41,697 nucleotides of DNA from Candidatus Actinomarinales bacterium (GTDB lineage: Bacteria > Actinomycetota > Acidimicrobiia > Actinomarinales > Actinomarinaceae): NCBI GenBank assembly GCA_004214055.1, contig SGYT01000004.1:1-41697 (forward strand). Direction: 5' to 3'. The translations under genes were made by a program, and so were the position numbers. The notes under the pieces are model-generated. The model made no database searches. It had not been told where the DNA came from and saw only the letters and a list, made by a program, of their open reading frames with translations. The stretch's first letter is position 1, and each line of letters starts with the position of its first letter. Shown here piece after piece: positions 29,958-38,074 of this stretch.

Positions 29958-30506
29958 TTGAATACTTTAAAAGAGGTATGGCAACAATTTAAACTTTTTA
30001 TAAGATTTGATATTGATACTTTACAAAAAATAAGTAATGATAGATATGAGTCGGGAAATGCATTTTTCATTGTATTTTTAAGTTTATTTTCTCTCTATTT
30101 TCCAGTAATTCTTAGTGTTAGGACGAACAATTTATCTGATATAGTATTTTTTGGTATTTTAGATGGCGCTTTTGCCTGGGTATTTGCAAGTCTTGGGATG
30201 TGGTTTTTGATAAGTAAAGTTTTTAAAGAGACTTTAGATCTTAATTCAATAATTTCAATAACAGGATATACACACGGATTAGTTTCTTTCATAAGTCTTG
30301 GAGTATTTATACAAGTATATTTTTCGTTCATTGACTTAAGAGCAATTCAAATTTTAACATTAGGGATATTTTTCTGGATGTATTTAGCAATTACAAAATC
30401 ACTAGAGAATGCTTTTTTTATTGAAAAAAACAATGCAAAACTTTCAAGCGCTGTTTTTTTATTTATTATTATTTGGACATCAGGACCTTTAAAAATTGTG
30501 TTCTAA
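29958..30506 (+). CDS. Unassigned five-helix integral membrane protein (Yip1-like)
   Basis: I do not recognise a specific function. The 182-residue product starts at TTG 29958, one base after the rplQ stop. It has a short charged N-terminus (about 30 residues) and five hydrophobic segments near residues 36-55, 62-86, 101-125, 128-148 and 163-181. Five helices plus a central ITGYTHGLVSFISLGVF stretch recall Yip1-domain membrane proteins, but that assignment is tentative. It lies between rplQ and truA, overlapping truA by 11 nt, so it is translated as part of this operon. There is no signal peptide and no catalytic motif. Codon use looks like its neighbours, with no sign of transfer. Confidence 0.75.
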   Translation: MNTLKEVWQQFKLFIRFDIDTLQKISNDRYESGNAFFIVFLSLFSLYFPVILSVRTNNLSDIVFFGILDGAFAWVFASLGMWFLISKVFKETLDLNSIISITGYTHGLVSFISLGVFIQVYFSFIDLRAIQILTLGIFFWMYLAITKSLENAFFIEKNNAKLSSAVFLFIIIWTSGPLKIVF

Positions 30507-31233
30507 ATTTAATAATTATAAAATTGAAATTTCCTACGATGGTTCACATTTTCATGGTTTTCAGAAACAATCAGATCTTAAGACAGTCCAGTCTGTTATT
30601 GAAGAGTCAATTGATTTAATTTTAAACAATTATAAGTTAAATTATGCTGGCAGAACCGATGCTGGTGTTCATGCAAAATCTCAAATTATTAGCTTAAGTA
30701 CAAGTGGCAGCGTAAATACAGCTTTTTTAAAATCTCTCGATTCGCTTGTTGGTCCTGAAATTAAAATCAAAAAAATACAAAAAATTAATAATTCATTTCA
30801 TCCCAGATTTGATGCAAAATCAAGGGTATATAAATATTTTCTTCAGAGTAGTAATACTTCTGAGCCCTATAATCGAAATTACAGTTATTTAGTAAAAACC
30901 AAAATTGAATTGAATGAATTGAAGTCTGTAGAGAGATTATTTATAGGAAAAAAAAATTTTAAAAATTTTTCAAAATTAAGAAAAGGACAAGATCCCTTTA
31001 GAGAGATAACAAAAAGTAAATGGTCAAAGAGAGATGGCTATTTTATATATACTATAGAAGGCAATTCTTTCTTACATAACATGGTGAGAGCAATAGTAGG
31101 TTGTCAGTTGGCGGTTGTTGAAAATAAAATTTCAAAGAAAGAACTAGCAAGTTCATTGATTCAACCGCAAAAAAAACGATTTAATTATATAGCCCCAGCA
31201 CATGGTTTATATTTATGGAAAATAAAATACTAG
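30496..31233 (+). CDS. truA: tRNA pseudouridine(38-40) synthase TruA
   Basis: Converts uridines 38-40 of the tRNA anticodon stem to pseudouridine. The 245-residue product has ISYDGSHFHGFQKQ near the N-terminus, the catalytic Asp in AGRTDAGVHA (about residues 52-61), RFDAKSRVYKYFL and FLHNMVRAIVG. The start is TTG at 30496 inside the preceding membrane-protein gene. The rplQ-truA-rplM-rpsI order is widespread in bacteria. Confidence 0.96.
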   Translation: MCSKFNNYKIEISYDGSHFHGFQKQSDLKTVQSVIEESIDLILNNYKLNYAGRTDAGVHAKSQIISLSTSGSVNTAFLKSLDSLVGPEIKIKKIQKINNSFHPRFDAKSRVYKYFLQSSNTSEPYNRNYSYLVKTKIELNELKSVERLFIGKKNFKNFSKLRKGQDPFREITKSKWSKRDGYFIYTIEGNSFLHNMVRAIVGCQLAVVENKISKKELASSLIQPQKKRFNYIAPAHGLYLWKIKY

Positions 31234-31234
31234 T

Positions 31235-31262
31235 TTTCTTAAATATGAAAGCAATTTATAAT
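31235..31262 (+). promoter_or_regulatory. Candidate rplM-rpsI promoter
   Basis: TTTCTT (31235-31240), a 16-nt spacer and a perfect TATAAT (31257-31262) lie in the 61-nt gap between truA and rplM. Initiation near 31269 is followed by CGTTAAG. The leader would be about 26 nt. The -10 is strong, the -35 weak. Confidence 0.5.
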
Positions 31263-31294
31263 AAAAGCTCGTTAAGATTCTATGGGTTTACAAA

Positions 31295-31750
31295 ATGAAT
31301 ACAAAAACGACATTTAAAGGTATAGAAGCGTCAGATCGTAAATGGCATTTAGTAGATGCGTCTAACTTGCCACTAGGAAGATTAGCTAGTGAGATAGCAC
31401 AAATTCTAAGAGGTAAACATAAACCAGAATATGCACCACATTTAGATGTTGGAGATTATGTTGTTGTTATAAATGCTGATAAAATTCAAATAACAGGAAA
31501 CAAAGCAGAACAAAAGATTTACTATACTCACTCTGGATATCCAGGTGGAATTAAAGAAGAATCTTTTTCATCACTTAAAAAAAGAAAATCAGAAAAGATT
31601 ATTGAGAGAGCTGTTTGGGGTATGTTGCCAAAAAACAGATTAGGCAGGTCAACTATTAAAAAACTCCATATTTATTCTTTAGACAAACATCCACATGGGG
31701 CTCAAAATCCCGTAGAATTAAATTTTGATATAAAGAAAGTAGAAGAGTAA
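31295..31750 (+). CDS. rplM: 50S ribosomal protein L13
   Basis: Early 50S assembly protein. Its 151 residues include RKWHLVDASNLPLGRLASEIAQILRGKHKPEYAPH and the signature AVWGMLPKNRLGRSTIKKLHIY. It is paired with rpsI as in nearly all bacteria, overlapping it by one base (TAATG). Confidence 0.98.
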   Translation: MNTKTTFKGIEASDRKWHLVDASNLPLGRLASEIAQILRGKHKPEYAPHLDVGDYVVVINADKIQITGNKAEQKIYYTHSGYPGGIKEESFSSLKKRKSEKIIERAVWGMLPKNRLGRSTIKKLHIYSLDKHPHGAQNPVELNFDIKKVEE

Positions 31751-32139
31751 TGGTAGATGTTTTGCTAGGTACCGGAAGAAGAAAAACATCAGTAGCGAGG
31801 GTAATGCTCTCTGAAGGATCTGGAGAATATACATTTAATGGAAAAAATATAGAAGAATATTTTCCAAGCCCCTCTATGAGGATGAAAATAAATAAACCTT
31901 TTGAAGTAGTTGATTTAGAAAAAAAATTTGATTTGAAAGTAAATCTGAATGGTAGTGGATTATCAGCACAAGCTGATGCAGTAGCCTTAGGTATTTCTCG
32001 AGCACTAATTAAATATAATCCAGATTTGAGAGATAAACTCAAAAAAGCTGGGTTGCTAACTAGAGATGCAAGAAAAGTTGAACGCAAGAAATACGGATTA
32101 AAAAAAGCACGAAGAGCTGAGCAGTTCACAAAACGATAA
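31750..32139 (+). CDS. rpsI: 30S ribosomal protein S9
   Basis: Its C-terminal tail reaches the P-site tRNA anticodon loop. The 129-residue product has GTGRRKTSVARVML, GSGLSAQADAVALGISRALI and the basic tail ending in the invariant KR (EQFTKR). It is translationally coupled to rplM. glmM starts 7 nt downstream. Confidence 0.98.
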   Translation: MVDVLLGTGRRKTSVARVMLSEGSGEYTFNGKNIEEYFPSPSMRMKINKPFEVVDLEKKFDLKVNLNGSGLSAQADAVALGISRALIKYNPDLRDKLKKAGLLTRDARKVERKKYGLKKARRAEQFTKR

Positions 32140-32146
32140 TACCTCA

Positions 32147-33451
32147 TTGAAAAAATATTTTGGTACCGATGGAATCAGGGGAATCCCTGAAAAGTCTCTT
32201 GAAGAAGTAACAGTAAAAAAGATTTGTGCCTCAGTTGAAAAAATACTGGAGCCAAATTCAATAGCTTTAATTTTAGATACAAGACAATCATGTGATCAAA
32301 TTACAGATTGGATTGTAAAAGGTTTTTCAGAAAAAATTACAATAACAAATTATGGAGTTTTGCCTTCAGGGTCTATGCCAATTTTGTTAGAAGCTTTCAA
32401 TGAAGATCTTGGCATTGTAATTTCTGCTTCACACAATCCATCAGAGTACAATGGAATAAAACTTATTGGAAAGAATGGATCGAAGTTAGATGACGATATG
32501 GAGATTCAAATCGAGAAAGAACTTAATAATGTTAAAGAGCCTGATAAGTATTCAAAAGTCAATAATTCAATTAAAGGATATGAAGTTTATCTTGAATTTT
32601 TAAAGAGTGTTAATAATTTAAAATTAGATAAATTTGATTTAATGATCGATGCTGCAAATGGTTCGGCATATAAAATTATTGATGAGCTACTTAATGATAA
32701 AAAAGCTAATTTTAATTTAATTTCTAATAACCCTGATGGAAAAAATATAAATCAAGATTGTGGTGCTACATATCCAGAGAACCTTCAAAAAAATATCTCA
32801 AAGGGGCAAATAGGAATATCGTTTGATGGAGATGCTGATAGATTAATAATGATTGATGAGAATCAGCAAGTTGTTAATGGAGATGTTTTATTGACTATAT
32901 TGTCAAAATATTTGCATGAAAAAGGTAATTTAAATGGTGATATTGTAGTAGGTACAGTTATGTCTAATTATGGATTTAAAGCTGCAATGACTGATTTTGG
33001 TTTTCAACTGATTGAAACTCCAGTTGGAGATAAATATGTTGCTGAAGCTATGAAAAAAAATAATGCAAAACTTGGTGGAGAGCAATCAGGACATATAATA
33101 TTAAAAGATTATTTACCAGTTGGAGATGCCTTAGTTACTTGTCTTTTAGTTTTGGAAGCTATAGATTATTTTGGTATATCTATAGTTGATTTTAGAGAAA
33201 AATATCTAACTGAGTATCCTCAAAAATTATCCAATATTGAATTAGAAAACTCTATTAGCGATGAACAGCTTGAATTTATTAATCAAATAGCACTAGAGAT
33301 GTCAATAAAATTAGATTTAGATGGTAGATATCTGATAAGAAATTCAGGAACAGAGCCATTATTAAGGGTTTTAGTTGAAGCCAGAAGCCAAGATTCAATG
33401 GAAAGTTTCTCTAATGAATTACTTACAAAAATTAATAATTACCTGAATTAA
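32147..33451 (+). CDS. glmM: Phosphoglucosamine mutase
   Basis: Interconverts glucosamine-6-P and glucosamine-1-P on the way to UDP-GlcNAc for peptidoglycan. The four active-site loops are present: phosphoserine loop ISASHNPSEYNG, metal loop FDGDADR, sugar loop GGEQSGH and phosphate loop RNSGTEPLLRVLVEA. At 434 residues it is slightly short of the usual 445. The start is TTG (MKKYFGTDGIRG), since the FGTDGIRG motif begins four residues in; no good SD is seen. It follows rpsI by 7 nt, as in other Actinobacteria, and precedes glmS, the enzyme that makes its substrate. Confidence 0.97.
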   Translation: MKKYFGTDGIRGIPEKSLEEVTVKKICASVEKILEPNSIALILDTRQSCDQITDWIVKGFSEKITITNYGVLPSGSMPILLEAFNEDLGIVISASHNPSEYNGIKLIGKNGSKLDDDMEIQIEKELNNVKEPDKYSKVNNSIKGYEVYLEFLKSVNNLKLDKFDLMIDAANGSAYKIIDELLNDKKANFNLISNNPDGKNINQDCGATYPENLQKNISKGQIGISFDGDADRLIMIDENQQVVNGDVLLTILSKYLHEKGNLNGDIVVGTVMSNYGFKAAMTDFGFQLIETPVGDKYVAEAMKKNNAKLGGEQSGHIILKDYLPVGDALVTCLLVLEAIDYFGISIVDFREKYLTEYPQKLSNIELENSISDEQLEFINQIALEMSIKLDLDGRYLIRNSGTEPLLRVLVEARSQDSMESFSNELLTKINNYLN

Positions 33452-33468
33452 AGAATTTAAGTTATAAT
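33439..33468 (+). promoter_or_regulatory. Candidate glmS promoter
   Basis: A perfect TATAAT at 33463-33468 lies 11 nt after the glmM stop, with a weak -35 (TTACCT, 33439-33444, 18-nt spacer) inside the glmM end. The predicted start near 33475 coincides with the first base-paired residues of the ribozyme's outer helix (33474), which supports the call. Confidence 0.55.
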
Positions 33469-33473
33469 TGCAT

Positions 33474-33650
33474 AACGAGCAAATATTAGCGCCAGGCCTT
33501 TGATTAGGTGACGAGGAAGTGTGTTATCGAAACATTCGGCGGATGCACACTCGGCTCTGCAGTCGTAATAGATTGTTTAAAAACAGAAAGAAATTTCTGA
33601 ACAGAGACAATTTAGTGCAGTCTTATTTCAACTTGCTCGTTGGAATGGAG
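33474..33650 (+). ncRNA. glmS ribozyme (glucosamine-6-phosphate-activated self-cleaving RNA)
   Basis: This fills most of the 204-nt gap before glmS. Conserved core segments read, in order, A/GCGCCAGG (predicted cleavage between A33488 and G33489), GACGAGGAAGTGTG, TTATCGAA...TTCGGCGGATG, CACACT, CGGCT and CAGTCGTAA, the known glmS ribozyme consensus. Visible helices are AGTGTG/CACACT (33518-33523 with 33546-33551), CGGCT/AGTCG (33552-33565), TAGATTGT/ACAATTTA (33569-33576 with 33607-33614), and CAGAAA-GAAA-TTTCTG (33584-33599, GAAA tetraloop). The family uses GlcN6P as a cofactor for cleavage, which destabilises the mRNA and gives product feedback on GlmS. An additional AACGAGCAA/TTGCTCGTT helix (33474-33482 with 33633-33641) encloses everything. 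Confidence 0.95.
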
Positions 33651-33655
33651 AACAT

Positions 33656-35452
33656 ATGTGTGGAATAGTCGGGTACTCAGGCCCAAAAGAGCCTCTTCCA
33701 ATATTAATAGCAGGCTTATCGAGATTAGAATATCGAGGTTATGATTCTGCCGGAATAGCTGTCTCTGATGGATCAGAGATAACTATTGAAAAAAAAGAAG
33801 GCAAATTAGATGTTCTTAAAGAACATTTAGCTGATAGAAAAATCAATGGAAATGTAGGCATTGGACATACTAGGTGGGCAACTCATGGAGTCCCTAATGA
33901 TGTAAATGCACATCCCCATTCAGACAATAGCCAAGATTTTGCAATTATTCACAATGGAATAATTGAGAATTATGCAGAAATGAAAGAAAGCCTTCTTAGT
34001 GAAAATTATTCATTTAAATCAGATACTGACACAGAAGTAGTTGCAGTTGAACTCAGTAAACAATGGAATGGTAATTTATTAGAAACAGTAATTAATGTTG
34101 CAAAAGATCTGGAAGGAACTTATGCGTTAGTTGTTACAACTACTAAGCAGGAAAATACAATTGTTGCAGGCAGGATGATGAGTCCTTTAGTTTTAGGAGT
34201 TGGAGAAGGAGAAGTTTTTCTAGCTTCGGATTCAGCGGCAATTCTTGAGCATACAAATAAAATGATTTTTTTAGAAAATGGAGATTTTGTAGAGATACAT
34301 GATGGAAGTTATAGATTATTTGATACTGAATTAAAAGAGGTTGAAAGAGAAATCCAAATAATTGATTGGGAAGTTTCAGAAGCAGAAAAATCTGGACATG
34401 AGCACTTTATGTATAAAGAAATATTAGAACAAGCAGAAGTTATAGAAAGAACTATAAATGGAAGACTAGAAGAAGACTCTGTAGAGATACCAATATCTAA
34501 AGAACAAGCACAAAAATATGACAAAATATGGATTGTTGCTTGTGGAACTGCATATCATGCTGGGCTATTTGGAAAAGATTTATTTGAAAAAGTTTTAGGG
34601 GTTCCAGTAAGTGTAGAGCTTGCATCAGAATTTAGATATAGAGAACCAATAGTTGGAAAGAATGATTTAGGTATTGTTATTTCTCAGTCTGGGGAAACAA
34701 TGGATACCATTGCAGCTACGGAACTTTTAAAAGAAAATGGATCTCATGTTTTAGCCTTAGTTAATGTTGTTGGGAGCTCTCTTGCGAGAATGGCAGATAG
34801 TGTATTTTATTTACATGTAGGTCCAGAAATTGGAGTTGCCTCTACTAAAGCATATCTTGGGATGCTAGTTGGACAGCTCCTTTTAGCTAAACATTGGGAT
34901 TCTAAAAAGAAATTAGATGTTTCATTTGAAGATATTAAAGGTTTGCCAGTACTTATAGAAGAGACTCTAAAGTGCGAGCAAGAAATAAATGAGATTGCAG
35001 AGTCGATATATAAACAAAATGATGTGTATTTTATTGGAAGAGGACTGGACTACGCTCTTGCTGCTGAAGGTGCCCTAAAGTTAAAAGAAATATCTTATCT
35101 TCATGCAGAAGCACTTGCAGCAGGTGAGCTGAAGCATGGCACGTTGGCTCTTATTGAAGAAGGAACACCTATTATTGTTACTGCTAGCCAATATCATTTA
35201 CTTGATAAGACAACAAGCAATGTACAAGAAGTGAAAGCCAGGGGAGCAGATGTTATTGCAATAGGTAATAGTTCATCAGAAAAATTAGAAAATATTTCAG
35301 ATAGATATGTTACTTTGCCAGATAGTAATGAAATATTATCAACTATTATTTCTATAATTCCACTTCAATTTATTGCATATCACGTTGCTAATAAAAGAGG
35401 TGAGTCAATAGATCAACCTAGGAATTTGGCTAAATCTGTTACTGTTGAGTAA
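33656..35452 (+). CDS. glmS: Glutamine-fructose-6-phosphate aminotransferase
   Basis: Makes glucosamine-6-phosphate from fructose-6-P and glutamine, the first step of amino-sugar synthesis. The 598-residue product starts MCGIVGYSG, with the catalytic Cys exposed after Met removal. The glutaminase domain includes RWATHG and HNGIIEN. Two SIS domains follow (IVACGTAYHAG; SQSGETMDT; GRGLDYALAAEGALKLKEISY), ending with the QPRNLAKSVTVE tail. The SD is GGAG (33647-33650), just after the ribozyme. alr overlaps its stop by one base. Confidence 0.98.
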   Translation: MCGIVGYSGPKEPLPILIAGLSRLEYRGYDSAGIAVSDGSEITIEKKEGKLDVLKEHLADRKINGNVGIGHTRWATHGVPNDVNAHPHSDNSQDFAIIHNGIIENYAEMKESLLSENYSFKSDTDTEVVAVELSKQWNGNLLETVINVAKDLEGTYALVVTTTKQENTIVAGRMMSPLVLGVGEGEVFLASDSAAILEHTNKMIFLENGDFVEIHDGSYRLFDTELKEVEREIQIIDWEVSEAEKSGHEHFMYKEILEQAEVIERTINGRLEEDSVEIPISKEQAQKYDKIWIVACGTAYHAGLFGKDLFEKVLGVPVSVELASEFRYREPIVGKNDLGIVISQSGETMDTIAATELLKENGSHVLALVNVVGSSLARMADSVFYLHVGPEIGVASTKAYLGMLVGQLLLAKHWDSKKKLDVSFEDIKGLPVLIEETLKCEQEINEIAESIYKQNDVYFIGRGLDYALAAEGALKLKEISYLHAEALAAGELKHGTLALIEEGTPIIVTASQYHLLDKTTSNVQEVKARGADVIAIGNSSSEKLENISDRYVTLPDSNEILSTIISIIPLQFIAYHVANKRGESIDQPRNLAKSVTVE

Positions 35453-36534
35453 TGGATAGAGGATATATATACGTCAATAAGACAAATTATTTAAATAATA
35501 TAAATTATTTAAAAAGTCTTTCAGATAAAGAGCTTTGTTTAGTTGTTAAAGCAAATGGCTATGGTCATGGAATTGAATGGGCTGTTAAAACTGCTATCGC
35601 AGGTGGAGTAAAATGGTTTGCAGTTGCTGCTATTAATGAAGCTATAAAAGTACGCAGTGTTTCAGATAATGTTCGTATTTTGTTACTTACTGAGCCTTCA
35701 TTATCAGAAATAGATAAAATAGTTTCAAACAATATAGATTTAACTGTTTACAATGATTTTTTTATTGAGGGATTAAAGAAATCAGATAATTCATTTAATA
35801 CACACATAAAGATCGATACGGGAATGCACAGAGTTGGATGTGAGCCAGAAGATTTTCAAAAGATATATGAAAAGATTGAATCCTCAGAAAATATAAATCT
35901 TGCAGGAATTTGTACACATTTTCCTGTTGCAGATATAGAAAAGGAACCTACAGATAAATCGATTAAGTTATTTAAAGATCTCATTGCAAATATCGACACA
36001 AATGATTTACTAATTCACGTAGATAACTCAGGATCAACTTTTTATAACTTTGATCCAATTTTTAATCTTTCTAGAGTAGGTTTAGCAGTCTATGGTTGGA
36101 ATATAACTCCTGTTGAAGTGGAGCATAAATTAAAACCCACAATGGAGATCAAAACAAGAATATCTAATATTCAACACAGAAAAAAAGGAGAATCTGTTTC
36201 TTATGGGAAAGCTTTAACACTTGAGAGGGACACGATAGTTGGAACTGCCCCAGTAGGCTATGCTGATGGTTTTCCTTGGAACTCCTTTCCTGAAGGAAAG
36301 GTAATAATTAATAATCAATTCTGTAATTTAATAGGAAGAGTAACCATGGATCAAATTTTATTCGACATCACAGATGTCAATGCTGAAGTAAATAATGAGG
36401 TAGTGATTCTCGGTTCTTCTGAAGATGGCAAGTCAAATATCTCTGTTTTTGATATTGCAGAGTGGAATAAAACTATTGAATGGGAAATCTTGACAAACAT
36501 AACTGAAAGACTTGAGAGAGTAGAAGTTGAATAA
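35452..36534 (+). CDS. alr: Alanine racemase
   Basis: PLP enzyme that converts L- to D-alanine for peptidoglycan. The PLP-binding Lys is K33 in VVKANGYGHG. The second catalytic residue, Tyr, lies in SVSYGKALTL (about residue 250), and KIDTGMHRVG and GYADGFPWN are typical. The 360 residues are normal. It is coupled to glmS (TAATG), so two cell-wall precursor steps may share the ribozyme-controlled transcript (inference). Gene order glmS-alr-tsaE is actinobacterial. Confidence 0.97.
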   Translation: MDRGYIYVNKTNYLNNINYLKSLSDKELCLVVKANGYGHGIEWAVKTAIAGGVKWFAVAAINEAIKVRSVSDNVRILLLTEPSLSEIDKIVSNNIDLTVYNDFFIEGLKKSDNSFNTHIKIDTGMHRVGCEPEDFQKIYEKIESSENINLAGICTHFPVADIEKEPTDKSIKLFKDLIANIDTNDLLIHVDNSGSTFYNFDPIFNLSRVGLAVYGWNITPVEVEHKLKPTMEIKTRISNIQHRKKGESVSYGKALTLERDTIVGTAPVGYADGFPWNSFPEGKVIINNQFCNLIGRVTMDQILFDITDVNAEVNNEVVILGSSEDGKSNISVFDIAEWNKTIEWEILTNITERLERVEVE

Positions 36535-36931
36535 AATTGATGTAACTCTAGATGAACTAGATAACTTTACAAAGGAGTATCTATTAGATTTACCAGTTCC
36601 ATCAGTAGTTGGTTTTCAAGGCAGTTTAGGTGCTGGGAAAACAACAATTATAAAAAATATTATTAAAAATTTAGAAATTGAAGAAATGGTCACATCTCCT
36701 ACTTTTAATATTGTAAGGAGTTATAAGAAAGATGATTTAGATGTATATCATGTGGACCTATATAGAATTTCTTCAATTCATGAATTTTATGATTTAGATT
36801 TGCCTCTATTTAAAGAAAATACCTTATTTTTTATTGAATGGTCTGATCTTCTCCCAGCTGCTAATTTGGACAATTGGAGATTAATAAAGATAGAAGTGAT
36901 TGATGAAAAAACAAGAAAAATTGAGTATTAA
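36527..36931 (+). CDS. tsaE: tRNA threonylcarbamoyladenosine biosynthesis ATPase TsaE
   Basis: ATPase that drives the TsaB-TsaD complex in t6A37 synthesis on ANN-decoding tRNAs. The 134-residue product carries the Walker A GSLGAGKTT (about residues 32-40), TSPTFNIV, HVDLYRIS and FIEWSD, all TsaE hallmarks. The start is TTG at 36527, overlapping alr by 8 nt. tsaB follows 2 nt after the stop. Confidence 0.96.
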   Translation: MNKIDVTLDELDNFTKEYLLDLPVPSVVGFQGSLGAGKTTIIKNIIKNLEIEEMVTSPTFNIVRSYKKDDLDVYHVDLYRISSIHEFYDLDLPLFKENTLFFIEWSDLLPAANLDNWRLIKIEVIDEKTRKIEY

Positions 36932-36933
36932 TA

Positions 36934-37638
36934 ATGTATAAACTATCTCTTTCAACATCAGGTCAATATATTTCAGCAGCAATTTTTGATGAAAAATTGG
37001 TAAGTAGTTTTATATTTAAATCAGATAAAGGCTCTACAAGTTTACTTTTAAACCAGATTGAGGAACTTTTTAATAAGACAAATATTAAAAGAAAAGATTT
37101 AGATGGTATCTATTTTGATAATGGTCCAGGATATTATACAGGTTTAAGGATAGGTCTTTCAGTTTCTCAAGGAATTTGTGGATCATTAGGAATTCCTATA
37201 GTTCCTGTTAATGGTTTAGATGCTCTAGCATTTGCAGCTCATACAAGTCATAGAAAAATTTGTTCAATAGTAGACATTAAGAGAAATGAGTACGCATATT
37301 GTACATATAATCCCGTACCAGGAGGCGTTGCAAAAGAAACAGAACCAGAGGTTATTACTGTTGACAACCTAGAAATAAAAATTACTGGAGATTCTGATAA
37401 GAAATTATTAGTTGGTAATTGGGATTTATTAAATAATAAAAAAATACTTAATGATAGCAATGCAAAATTAGCTGACCCTAGGTTTGTTACTGCAGAAAAC
37501 ATATTCAATGTAGGGGAAAGACTTTTTCAGAGTAATAATTATCCAAATTTTAATGAAATTCAAATTAATTATATGAGAGAACCAGATGTGACACTTCCGA
37601 AAGAAAATTTAGTAAAGATGGTAAATTTTTATGATTAG
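36934..37638 (+). CDS. tsaB: tRNA threonylcarbamoyladenosine biosynthesis protein TsaB
   Basis: Non-catalytic partner of TsaD in the t6A complex. The 234-residue product has the actin-like N-terminal lobe with LSLSTSG and the TsaB signature NGPGYYTGLRIGLSVSQGI (family GPGSFTGLRIG). The C-terminal half is divergent, as usual. It overlaps rimI by 8 nt. Confidence 0.95.
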   Translation: MYKLSLSTSGQYISAAIFDEKLVSSFIFKSDKGSTSLLLNQIEELFNKTNIKRKDLDGIYFDNGPGYYTGLRIGLSVSQGICGSLGIPIVPVNGLDALAFAAHTSHRKICSIVDIKRNEYAYCTYNPVPGGVAKETEPEVITVDNLEIKITGDSDKKLLVGNWDLLNNKKILNDSNAKLADPRFVTAENIFNVGERLFQSNNYPNFNEIQINYMREPDVTLPKENLVKMVNFYD

Positions 37639-38074
37639 TGAAATTATTGATTGCGATAGAAAAACAGCAGAAAACCTTACAGAAATTGAAAAATCTATTT
37701 TTGGAACTGCTTGGGACTCTGAGATTATTAAAGAAAAGATTGATAATAGAAAATTTAAGTATTGGATTTATGAAGTTGAGAATTCAATCAAAGGGTATTT
37801 GGGGATACAGTTTTTAGAAGAAGAAATAGAGATTCTTGGAATTGGAGTGAGTCCAGGGTCAAGGAGGAAAAAAATTGCAACAGAATTGATGGATGAGCTA
37901 GTAACTTATTTTGAAAAGAGTGATTATAGGAAAATAATTTTAGAAGTTAGAGAATCTAATGCAGTTGCTCAGAAGCTATATAAGAAATATGGATTTAACA
38001 AAATATCAAAAAGAAAAAAATATTATGTTGATGAAGATGCTGAGGTTTATCTAAAGGAAAAAATTTATGCTTGA
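37631..38074 (+). CDS. rimI: Ribosomal-protein S18 alanine N-acetyltransferase-like GNAT protein
   Basis: GNAT acetyltransferase of 147 residues, placed between tsaB and tsaD as RimI is in many bacteria. It keeps the RimI-like start (TEIEKSIFGTAW), beta-4 ILGIGVSPGSRRKKIATELM, LEVRESNAVAQKLYKKYGF and a Tyr near the C-terminus (KKYYVDEDAEVYLK). The acetyl-CoA pyrophosphate loop, normally R/Q-x-x-G-x-G/A, reads R-R-K-K-I-A, with Lys at the central Gly. The fold assignment is firm; the substrate (S18 in E. coli) is inferred from family and position. Confidence 0.9.
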   Translation: MISEIIDCDRKTAENLTEIEKSIFGTAWDSEIIKEKIDNRKFKYWIYEVENSIKGYLGIQFLEEEIEILGIGVSPGSRRKKIATELMDELVTYFEKSDYRKIILEVRESNAVAQKLYKKYGFNKISKRKKYYVDEDAEVYLKEKIYA

